Source: an uncultured Lachnospiraceae bacterium
GTDB lineage: Bacteria > Bacillota > Clostridia > Lachnospirales > Lachnospiraceae
Direction: 5' to 3'
NCBI GenBank assembly: GCA_949283905.1
Contig: CASDUB010000094.1
Location: forward strand, 1 to 14,652
DNA length: 14,652 bases
Shown here: piece by piece, positions 1 through 6,711 of the stretch
Layout: every line of letters begins with the position of its first letter
How positions within the stretch are numbered: the first letter of the stretch is position 1
Notes under the pieces: generated by a model
Told to the model about the DNA's origin: nothing
The model's input: the letters and a program-made list of their open reading frames with translations, nothing else
Database searches by the model: none
Translations under genes and position numbers: made by a program

Positions 1-154
1 CAGGCTGAGATATACTGATACAGGACTTCCCGTTGAAGCCATGGCTGTTTATCTTCATGGGCTTCTTGGAAATATAGCGGCAGAAAATGCTTCGGCCGGA
101 TCGGTCACGGCATCGGAACTGCCTGAAATTTTAAATCAGATCAAATTATTATAG
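1..154 (+). CDS. nnrD: ADP/ATP-dependent NAD(P)H-hydrate dehydratase, C-terminal end (partial)
   Basis: Only the last 50 codons are in the window, read from base 2 to a TAG at 152-154; the 5' part lies off the left edge. The visible peptide includes GLPVEAMAVYLHGLLGNIAAE, which resembles the YLHGxxGDxAAE segment near the end of the ribokinase-like NnrD/CARKD dehydratases. These repair hydrated NADH and NADPH, often in one polypeptide with the NnrE epimerase. The usual A and D of the HGLAGD block are L and N here. The catalytic GSGDVL block would lie upstream and cannot be checked. Only 16 bases separate it from yebC, so the two are probably co-transcribed. The family call rests on one short conserved block. 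Confidence 0.7.
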   Translation, partial: RLRYTDTGLPVEAMAVYLHGLLGNIAAENASAGSVTASELPEILNQIKLL

Positions 155-170
155 AAGAGGAGTATGAAAA

Positions 171-902
171 ATGTCAGGACATTCAAAATTTGCAAACATC
201 AAGCATAAGAAAGAAAAAAATGATGCTAAAAAGGGTAAAATCTTTACTATAATCGGTCGTGAGATCGTTATTGCAGTTAAAGAAGGCGGACCGGATCCTG
301 CTAACAACAGCAAACTCCGTGATGTTATTGCCAAAGCTAAAGCAAACAACATGCCAAACGATACGATCGAAAGAGGCATCAAAAAAGCGGCAGGCGATTC
401 AAACGCAGACAATTATGAGAGAATAACATACGAAGGATACGGACCGAACGGTATCGCAATTATTGTTGAGACTCTTACAGACAATAAAAACCGTACTGCT
501 GCGGATGTGAGAAGCGCTTTTACAAAAGGCAGCGGAAGCATCGGAACTCCGGGATGCGTTTCTTTTATGTTTGACAAAAAAGGTCAGATTATTATATCAA
601 AAGAAGAATATGAAGCCGATGCCGATGAACTTATGATGACTGTACTTGACATGGGCGCGGAAGATTTCATTGAAGAAGAGGAATATTACGAAGTTCTCAC
701 AGATCCGGATGAGTTTTCAGCTGTAAGAGAAAAGCTTGAAAATGCCGGAATTCCTATGACTGAGGCTGACGTAACCATGATCCCTCAGAACTATGTAAAA
801 TTGACAGACGAGACAGCATTAAAAAATCTTCAGAAAACACTTGATCTTCTTGAAGATAATGATGATGTTCAGTATGTTTATACGAATCTTGACGAAGACT
901 GA
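171..902 (+). CDS. yebC: YebC/TACO1-family translation factor / transcriptional regulator
   Basis: The 243-residue product matches the usual YebC length of about 240-250. It opens with the family signature [20 protein letters not shown] and continues with [15 protein letters not shown] and the block around [17 protein letters not shown]. The middle part has the conserved [23 protein letters not shown] region and the SFMFDKKG strand. Members were long called DNA-binding regulators (PmpR). The mitochondrial homologue TACO1 and recent bacterial work point to helping ribosomes through difficult, proline-rich stretches. The ATG is preceded by GAGGAG about 8-9 bases upstream. An ATG at 164 is out of frame. 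The gene follows nnrD closely and precedes the translocase gene by 68 bases. The family is certain; which activity this member has is not visible. Confidence 0.95.
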   Translation: MSGHSKFANIKHKKEKNDAKKGKIFTIIGREIVIAVKEGGPDPANNSKLRDVIAKAKANNMPNDTIERGIKKAAGDSNADNYERITYEGYGPNGIAIIVETLTDNKNRTAADVRSAFTKGSGSIGTPGCVSFMFDKKGQIIISKEEYEADADELMMTVLDMGAEDFIEEEEYYEVLTDPDEFSAVREKLENAGIPMTEADVTMIPQNYVKLTDETALKNLQKTLDLLEDNDDVQYVYTNLDED

Positions 903-958
903 TCGTATAAAATTTTAATCCTTTTTTAGGATCGCCAAATAAACTTTGTTTGATTGTT

Positions 959-964
959 GAAAGG
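959..964 (+). promoter_or_regulatory. Ribosome binding site deciding the ftsK start
   Basis: GAAAGG lies 6 bases before ATG 971. It favours that ATG over an in-frame TTG at 950, which has no purine-rich sequence at the right distance and would add only seven residues. Confidence 0.65.
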
Positions 965-970
965 TTTTTT

Positions 971-3556
971 ATGAGCGGCAAAAATAAAAGTAACAGTAAA
1001 AAGATCATAGAAGAAGAGATGAGCCCTGTAAAAAGAGACATTATTTTAGTTCTCATAATACTTGCGGCAGTTCTTTTGTTCATCAGTAATTTGGGCTTTT
1101 TAGGACCGGTGGGTTATGTTTTGAGCTTTCTGATGTTCGGACTGTTCGGTATTCCGGCTTACGTTCTTCCTGTAATCGGCGCGTATCTTGCTCTTTTTAT
1201 GTTTGCAAACAGAGATAAAAAAATATACATGAAAAGACTTATCGGAATAACAGGTTTTTTTGTTCTGGTGTGCGCACTGTGTCAGCTTATTATGATAGGA
1301 TATGATCCGACATATATGGTCTTTCAGGCTTTTTTGGACAGTTCAAGTGATCATGTCGGCGGAGGATTTATCGGATGCTGTATTTCACAGCTGTTCGGCT
1401 TTCTTGTCGGCGTAGTCGGAACTTATATTATTCTTATCATCGGTATGGTTATTTTTGCCATTATTATAACTCAGAAGCCTCTTGTAAGTTCGATGAAGGA
1501 TCGTACTAAAGACGCTTATGATAAACACAGAGACAATGTTAAAAGAAAAAAAGAGCTCCAAAAAGCGGAAAAAGAGCGCATTTCAATCGACAATGACGTT
1601 CTCGATCCTGAAAAACTGACTACGGCAAAACGTAAAAATCTGTTATACGATACAGAACTTAAGAAAAAGGATAAAGACACTTTAAAATTTGAATTGCCGG
1701 AAATTGAGATTACTCCCGAATTTTTTAATGATACGGAAGAAACCTCTGAGAATGTAAAAGACACAAATATCATCGAATTTCTGACTCCTGAGGATTCGGC
1801 AGAAGAAGGACAGGACGAGGAGTATAATATCGATGATGATTACGAAGAGGCTGAACCTGAATATACCGAGCAGACAGTCGGAGACGATCTCATAGAGATT
1901 CAGCAGGTTGAATCGCATTCGCAAAATACGCAGCAGTATGCGCGAAACGATGCTTTATCTGCTGATAAAGAAATAAGTGAAGAGCTCAGTGCTCAGAAAA
2001 CAAAAGAAATAAAGATTCAGGAAGATAGTAAAGAAAACGCTCATCAGCAGTTTTCATCAAATATTAATAGGAAACCTGCAAAGAAAGTCTATAAAAAACC
2101 TCCGATATCACTTTTGAATAAAGGAAACGGCGGAAATTCGAAGGGAATATCATCTCACGTAAGAGAGACGGCATTAAAACTTCAGCAGACGCTTCATAAT
2201 TTCGGAGTGGAGGCAAAAGTTGTAAATGCAAGCTGCGGTCCTACTGTAACAAGATACGAACTGCAGCCGGATCAGGGGGTAAAGGTCAGCAAGATAGTTA
2301 ATCTGGCTGACGATATAAAACTTAATCTTGCAGCCGCCGATATACGTATCGAGGCGCCTATTCCGGGCAAAGCTGCAGTCGGAATAGAGGTTCCGAATAA
2401 AACTAACCATATGGTTGCTTTAAGAGAACTTATCGATACGCCTGAATTTAAGAACAGCAAATCAACGCTTTCGATTACGGTGGGTAAAGACCTGTCGGGA
2501 AAACCTGTTATTTCCGATATCGCGAAGATGCCGCATCTTCTTATAGCGGGTTCGACGGGAAGCGGTAAATCTGTCTGTATCAATACTTTCATTATGAGTA
2601 TTCTGTATAAGGCTACTCCTGATGAAGTAAAGATGATACTTATCGATCCGAAGGTTGTTGAATTATCTATTTACAACGGAATACCTCATCTTCTCAGTCC
2701 TGTCGTTACTGATCCTAAAAAGGCTGCAGGCGCGCTTCAATGGGCTGTTCAGGAGATGATCAGAAGATATAATCTCTTTGCCGAGTTTTCGGTGAGAGAT
2801 CTTAAAGGATACAATGCCAAAGCAGCTGAAATAGCTCCTGCGGCAGGCGAAAACGAAACAAAACCCGAGATCCTTCCGCAGATCGTGATAGTTGTAGACG
2901 AGCTTGCGGATCTGATGATGGCGGCGCCGGGAGAAGTCGAAGACGCTATTTGCCGTCTTGCGCAGCTTGCGCGTGCGGCAGGCATCCACCTTATTATTGC
3001 CACACAGCGTCCTTCCGTTAATGTCATTACAGGCCTTATTAAAGCGAATATGCCTTCAAGGATAGCCTTATCTGTTACTTCCGGCATCGACTCGCGAGTA
3101 ATAATAGATATGAACGGAGCGGAAAAGCTTCTCGGCAGAGGCGATATGCTGTTTTATCCTGCAGGATATCAAAAGCCGGCGCGTATACAGGGAGGTTTTG
3201 TTTCTGATGAAGAGATTGAAAGGGTAGTAAATTTCCTTAAGAACGATGACGTTGTCTATGATACTTCTATAGAAGAGGCCATTAATAATTCGGCAGTCGT
3301 TACATCTTCATCTAATCAGCCGGCTTCTTCCGACGACAGGGATCTGTACTTTAAACAGGCAGGAAAGTTTATTATCGAGAAAGACAAAGCGTCTATCGGT
3401 ATGCTTCAGCGTGTGTTTAAGATCGGCTTTAACAGGGCTGCAAGGATCATGGATCAGCTCTGTGAGGCAGGAGTCGTAGGCGAAGAAGAAGGAACAAAAC
3501 CGAGAAAAATACTCATGACTTTAGAACAGTTTGAAAATTATATTGAGGAGAATTGA
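971..3556 (+). CDS. ftsK: FtsK/SpoIIIE-family DNA translocase
   Basis: This 861-residue protein is a membrane-anchored, ATP-driven double-stranded DNA pump that clears chromosome ends from the division or sporulation septum. Residues about 22-168 hold four or five hydrophobic membrane segments. Residues about 170-380 form a charged, low-complexity linker rich in Glu, Asp and Lys. The motor follows: an alpha domain from about 375, Walker A GSTGSGKS at 527-534, Walker B VIVVDELADLMM at 639-650, and the IATQRPSVNVITG segment at 676-688. The winged-helix gamma domain, which reads chromosome orientation sequences, spans about 790-850. FtsK and SpoIIIE cannot be separated from sequence alone; a spore former would call it spoIIIE. 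Length is typical of Clostridia. The start is ATG 971. Four bases separate the stop from the next ATG, whose ribosome binding site lies inside the last codons of this gene, so the two are probably translationally coupled. Confidence 0.96.
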   Translation: MSGKNKSNSKKIIEEEMSPVKRDIILVLIILAAVLLFISNLGFLGPVGYVLSFLMFGLFGIPAYVLPVIGAYLALFMFANRDKKIYMKRLIGITGFFVLVCALCQLIMIGYDPTYMVFQAFLDSSSDHVGGGFIGCCISQLFGFLVGVVGTYIILIIGMVIFAIIITQKPLVSSMKDRTKDAYDKHRDNVKRKKELQKAEKERISIDNDVLDPEKLTTAKRKNLLYDTELKKKDKDTLKFELPEIEITPEFFNDTEETSENVKDTNIIEFLTPEDSAEEGQDEEYNIDDDYEEAEPEYTEQTVGDDLIEIQQVESHSQNTQQYARNDALSADKEISEELSAQKTKEIKIQEDSKENAHQQFSSNINRKPAKKVYKKPPISLLNKGNGGNSKGISSHVRETALKLQQTLHNFGVEAKVVNASCGPTVTRYELQPDQGVKVSKIVNLADDIKLNLAAADIRIEAPIPGKAAVGIEVPNKTNHMVALRELIDTPEFKNSKSTLSITVGKDLSGKPVISDIAKMPHLLIAGSTGSGKSVCINTFIMSILYKATPDEVKMILIDPKVVELSIYNGIPHLLSPVVTDPKKAAGALQWAVQEMIRRYNLFAEFSVRDLKGYNAKAAEIAPAAGENETKPEILPQIVIVVDELADLMMAAPGEVEDAICRLAQLARAAGIHLIIATQRPSVNVITGLIKANMPSRIALSVTSGIDSRVIIDMNGAEKLLGRGDMLFYPAGYQKPARIQGGFVSDEEIERVVNFLKNDDVVYDTSIEEAINNSAVVTSSSNQPASSDDRDLYFKQAGKFIIEKDKASIGMLQRVFKIGFNRAARIMDQLCEAGVVGEEEGTKPRKILMTLEQFENYIEEN

Positions 3557-3560
3557 TAGT

Positions 3561-4991
3561 ATGAAATGTTCTCATTGCGGCAGTCAAATACCCGACGGAG
3601 AGGTTATTTGTCCGAATTGCGGATATGAAGTCCAGCTTGTGCCAAACTATGAAAATCTTGATATTGATATGATGGTCGTTCGTAACAATATGGACGAATG
3701 GGAATCGCGCAAGCTTGAAGAACAGCGTCAGAAAAGAAAAAAATATATTAAGAAAAAGAAGATCAAACATTTGCTTATGGCTATAGGCATAATCCTGATC
3801 GCTGTCATAGGCGTTGCCGTAGCGGCAAACAGTATTCTTGAGACAATGCGTGTGAACAGTGTTTCGGATTATGAAACGGCATATGAAGACGCACTGCAGT
3901 CATATGAAAGCGGTCAGTATTCAGCTGCTTACAATATGATCAGCAGAGCCGTAGAATTAGACGGAACTAAACTTGAGGCTCAGGCGCTTAAGGGCAAGAT
4001 CGCATATGCATGCGGAAATAAGGATGAAGCAAAGAGCATTCTTCTTACTCTTATAAGCGATAACGATTCATTCGAAACTGCTTATGATTATATTCTTGAG
4101 ATCTATGTTGCAGAACAGGATTATAAAGCTATCTATGATCTTATGAGCAAGGTTCAGAACAATGATATAAAAACGGCATATGCCGATTATCTTGTGAATC
4201 CTCCTGCAGTATCTGTAGAAGAGGGAACGTATAATACGGATCAGTCGATAAGTATAACTGCCGATGAAGGATGCGTTATTTATTACACTACCGACGGAAC
4301 TGAACCTACTGTGGAATCTGCAGTTTATTCTTCGCCCATTACGGTTACGGGCGGAAGCACTGTTCTTAAAATGATCAGCGTAAATAAAATGGATATTCAC
4401 AGCTATACCGTTTCAAAAACGTATAATATCGTATATGATGCGCCTTCTGCTGCACAGTTTGACAAAGCGTCCGGACAGTATACCGGAGATGACAATACTG
4501 TAACCGTAACGGTTCCCGAAGGATGCAAGGCTTATTATGCTTTTGATGCGAAACCTCAGGTCGGCGTCAACGAATATACAGGACCGGTAACATTGCCTGA
4601 AGGAAAGCATTTCTTCTATTGTATAGTTGTAAATGAAAGAGGCGTATCAAGCTCGATAAGCGCTGCTGTATATGAGTATATCGTTCCTGTTGAAGAAGAA
4701 CCTGTTGTAACGGAAGAACCGGATTACGATTACAATGAGCCGGATTACGATTATAACGAACCGGTATATACACCGGAGCCGACACCTGAAACGACACCAA
4801 ATCCGACACCTGAACCGACACCGGAAGTAACACCGGAACCGACGCCGGAGCCGACACCTGAACCGACGCCGGAACCGACACCTGAACCAACACCGGAACC
4901 GACACCGGAACCGACTCCGGAGGTAACGCCTGAACCGACTCCGGGCGGTGATGAGGATATGCCGGAACCGCCTGCTCCTCCAGCAGCATAA
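3561..4991 (+). CDS. Zinc-ribbon, single-pass membrane protein with TPR-like and chitobiase C-terminal-like domains and a PEPT-rich tail
   Basis: The specific function is unknown. The 476 residues read in order: a zinc ribbon (CxxC at 3-6 and CPNC at 17-20); a very basic stretch at 57-69; one transmembrane helix at about 70-90; a helical TPR-like region at about 104-200; a chitobiase/hexosaminidase C-terminal-type fold (CHB_HEX_C) at about 214-292, with the typical YYTTDGTEPT and SSPITV motifs; a second, more diverged copy at about 295-373; two DYDYNEP repeats; then 14 PEPT-type tetrads at 405-460 and an end rich in Pro and Ala. The positive-inside rule suggests a cytoplasmic zinc ribbon and an outside C-terminus. 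GAGGAG at 3545-3550 supports ATG 3561 over an in-frame TTG at 3531. It lies 4 bases after ftsK and is followed by a terminator. A cell-envelope role is plausible, but the partner or ligand is not visible. Confidence 0.85.
   Translation: MKCSHCGSQIPDGEVICPNCGYEVQLVPNYENLDIDMMVVRNNMDEWESRKLEEQRQKRKKYIKKKKIKHLLMAIGIILIAVIGVAVAANSILETMRVNSVSDYETAYEDALQSYESGQYSAAYNMISRAVELDGTKLEAQALKGKIAYACGNKDEAKSILLTLISDNDSFETAYDYILEIYVAEQDYKAIYDLMSKVQNNDIKTAYADYLVNPPAVSVEEGTYNTDQSISITADEGCVIYYTTDGTEPTVESAVYSSPITVTGGSTVLKMISVNKMDIHSYTVSKTYNIVYDAPSAAQFDKASGQYTGDDNTVTVTVPEGCKAYYAFDAKPQVGVNEYTGPVTLPEGKHFFYCIVVNERGVSSSISAAVYEYIVPVEEEPVVTEEPDYDYNEPDYDYNEPVYTPEPTPETTPNPTPEPTPEVTPEPTPEPTPEPTPEPTPEPTPEPTPEPTPEVTPEPTPGGDEDMPEPPAPPAA
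4773..4940 (+). repeat. In-frame 12-bp tandem repeat encoding PEPT tetrads
   Basis: Fourteen 12-base units encode Pro-Glu-Pro-Thr, with variants PETT, PNPT and PEVT. Third positions differ from unit to unit (CCG/CCT/CCA, ACA/ACG/ACT), so the array is old or diversified rather than freshly slipped. The peptide should be an extended, non-globular spacer, as in bacterial wall-spanning stalks. Confidence 0.95.
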
Positions 4992-5035
4992 ATACTTGAA
5001 TTTAACTCGTAACAATAGGATCAATAGTCAAATAA

Positions 5036-5076
5036 AGTCCCTGCATACCGAATATACAGGTGCAGGGACTTTTTAT
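5036..5076 (+). terminator. Intrinsic terminator after the zinc-ribbon gene
   Basis: AGTCCCTGCA (5036-5045) pairs perfectly with TGCAGGGACT (5061-5070) around a 15-base loop, and TTTTTAT follows. It ends the yebC-ftsK-zinc-ribbon run. Its T-tract touches the ribosome binding site of the next gene, so it could also act as an attenuator for the genes downstream. Confidence 0.88.
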
Positions 5077-5082
5077 AAGAGG
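5077..5082 (+). promoter_or_regulatory. Ribosome binding site supporting a UUG start
   Basis: AAGAGG lies 6 bases before TTG 5089. No in-frame ATG near the beginning would keep the conserved N-terminal part, so the UUG start is preferred. The site begins immediately after the terminator's T-tract. Confidence 0.7.
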
Positions 5083-5088
5083 TAAGAA

Positions 5089-5658
5089 TTGAGCAAGGAA
5101 TTAATAAAAGAATTTATCGGTAATTTTCCGATATATCAATATGCTTTCTTAAAACCTGATGAGATAGAGTTTTCAACAAAAGTAAGACAGCTGTGTAAAA
5201 GAACATGCAGGTATTATTCTGAGTCCTGGTCATGTCCGCCGGCTGTAGGAAAAATAGATGTCTTAAAAGAAAAATGTTTAAATTACACCGATGTTTTGCT
5301 TTTTTCAACTTTTACCGAGCTTACTGAAGACAAGCATGATAAAAAAATAATTCAAAGAGAACATGATAAACTGACTCATATCATTAATAACCGAATGAAA
5401 GATCTCGGGTACCTCACATATATAATATCAAGCGGAAGCTGCAAGATCTGCGACAAATGCACATTTCCTAAGGATTTTTGCAGACATCCCTACGAAATGT
5501 TCCCGTGCATTGAAAGTCACGGAATAATTGTCGCCGATCTTTTATCGGACTGCGGCATGGATTATTATATGGGTGATAAATTTCAGATCCTGTTTTCGAT
5601 TATATTTTTTAAAGATGCAGGTTTTGATGATATAAAAGAGAATAAAGAAGAGGACTGA
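5089..5658 (+). CDS. Cysteine-rich DUF2284 family protein, predicted metal or Fe-S binding
   Basis: The 189-residue soluble protein carries nine cysteines at positions expected for the DUF2284 predicted metal-binding family. The first group is C36-x3-C40-x8-C49 within RTCRYYSESWSCPP. The second is C118-x2-C121-x2-C124-x6-C131-x8-C140, including CKICDKC, FCRHP and FPCIESHGI. The CxxCxxC spacing is ferredoxin-like, so an Fe-S cluster is the most likely ligand, but this is inference and no reaction is established. Translation starts at TTG. The stop is 4 bases before phoH, whose ribosome binding site (GAAGAGGA) lies in the last codons here. This gene therefore appears to lead the DUF2284-phoH-ybeY/proB-DUF896 run, and no clear promoter is visible in front of it. 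Confidence 0.85.
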   Translation: MSKELIKEFIGNFPIYQYAFLKPDEIEFSTKVRQLCKRTCRYYSESWSCPPAVGKIDVLKEKCLNYTDVLLFSTFTELTEDKHDKKIIQREHDKLTHIINNRMKDLGYLTYIISSGSCKICDKCTFPKDFCRHPYEMFPCIESHGIIVADLLSDCGMDYYMGDKFQILFSIIFFKDAGFDDIKENKEED

Positions 5659-5662
5659 CCAT

Positions 5663-6709
5663 ATGCCTGATACGATTATAGAAGAAAGACTGGAACTTCC
5701 GGCAGAACATTCAATGAATGTCCTCGGACAGTTCGATGAAAATGCAAAAAAGATTGAAAAACTGCTTAAGGTCTCCCTTATTTCAAGAGAGGGCACCCTC
5801 AGGATCATCGGAAATGAAGAAGGAGTAAAAAAAGCAAAGAGTATTGTAAACGAACTTCTTCAGCTGTCTTTAAATAACAATACGATCACTGAACAAAATG
5901 TTAATTATATTCTCGCGATGAGCTTTGAGAACAGAGAAAACGTACTTGCGAGTCTTGAAGACGATCTCATATGCCATACGATTACGGGAAAGCCCGTAAA
6001 ACCTAAAACTCTTGGACAAAAAGCATATGTCGATGCGATGAAAAACAAAATGATTGTTTTCGGAATAGGACCTGCAGGAACAGGAAAGACATATCTTGCC
6101 ATGGCAATGGCCGTAACTGCTTTCAGAAATGAAGAAGTAAGCAGGATAATTCTGACAAGACCGGCGATAGAAGCCGGAGAAAAACTCGGTTTTCTTCCGG
6201 GAGATCTTCAGAGCAAGATCGATCCGTACTTAAGGCCTCTTTATGACGCGCTTTATCAGATAATGGGAGCCGAGAGCTTCCAAAAAAATATGGAAAAAGG
6301 ACTTATAGAGGTGGCGCCTCTTGCGTATATGAGAGGAAGAACTCTTGATAATGCCTTTATTATCCTTGATGAAGCCCAGAACACTACTCAATCACAGATG
6401 AAGATGTTCCTTACCAGGATAGGCTTCGGATCAAAAGTAGTCGTAACAGGCGATGCTTCGCAAAAGGATCTTCCGTCGGGAACCAAATCAGGTCTTGATA
6501 TCGCGCTTAAAATACTGAAAGATGTCGACGAGATAGGATTTTGCGAACTGACAAGTAAAGACGTCGTAAGACATCCTCTTGTACAGAAGATCGTCGAAGC
6601 CTATGAGAAATATGAAAAACGCACTTCAAATCAGAATAAAACTTCAAATGAGAAAAAAAGAGCTGACAGAAAATTTCCTAAGATAAAGAGCAGCAGAAAA
6701 GGAGAGTAA
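5663..6709 (+). CDS. phoH: PhoH-like ATPase
   Basis: The 348-residue product fits the PhoH/PhoL family. Residues about 10-70 form a small domain with KH-like appearance. The P-loop ATPase has Walker A GPAGTGKT at 136-143 and Walker B IILDEAQN at 233-240, followed by the conserved TRIGFGSKVVVTGD segment. The C-terminal 30 residues are very basic and disordered-looking (Lys, Arg, Ser, Asn), which suits RNA contact. PhoH proteins are thought to be RNA-linked ATPases or helicase-like; the exact role is unsettled. Adjacency to ybeY is a well-known conserved pairing and supports a role in rRNA or RNA metabolism. The gap to the next start is 2 bases, with GGAGAG as its binding site, so the two are probably translationally coupled. 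Confidence 0.95.
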   Translation: MPDTIIEERLELPAEHSMNVLGQFDENAKKIEKLLKVSLISREGTLRIIGNEEGVKKAKSIVNELLQLSLNNNTITEQNVNYILAMSFENRENVLASLEDDLICHTITGKPVKPKTLGQKAYVDAMKNKMIVFGIGPAGTGKTYLAMAMAVTAFRNEEVSRIILTRPAIEAGEKLGFLPGDLQSKIDPYLRPLYDALYQIMGAESFQKNMEKGLIEVAPLAYMRGRTLDNAFIILDEAQNTTQSQMKMFLTRIGFGSKVVVTGDASQKDLPSGTKSGLDIALKILKDVDEIGFCELTSKDVVRHPLVQKIVEAYEKYEKRTSNQNKTSNEKKRADRKFPKIKSSRKGE

Positions 6710-6711
6710 AA

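Noticed and set aside
918..932. Hairpin ATCCT-TTTTT-AGGAT between yebC and ftsK as a terminator
   Set aside because: The stem is only 5 bp and no T-tract follows it.
950..970. TTG start at 950 for ftsK
   Set aside because: It adds seven residues with no good ribosome binding site; ATG 971 has GAAAGG 6 bases upstream.
3531..3560. TTG start at 3531 for the zinc-ribbon protein, overlapping ftsK
   Set aside because: ATG 3561 has GAGGAG 10 bases upstream and begins right at the zinc ribbon; the extension would be ten residues without a binding site.
4773..4940. Regular repeat as a possible CRISPR array
   Set aside because: The unit is 12 bases, has no spacers and stays in frame within a gene.
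4567..5024. Antisense open frames opposite the PEPT repeat
   Set aside because: The Val/Ser/Pro- and Arg/Phe-rich products are shadows of the repeated codons on the + strand.
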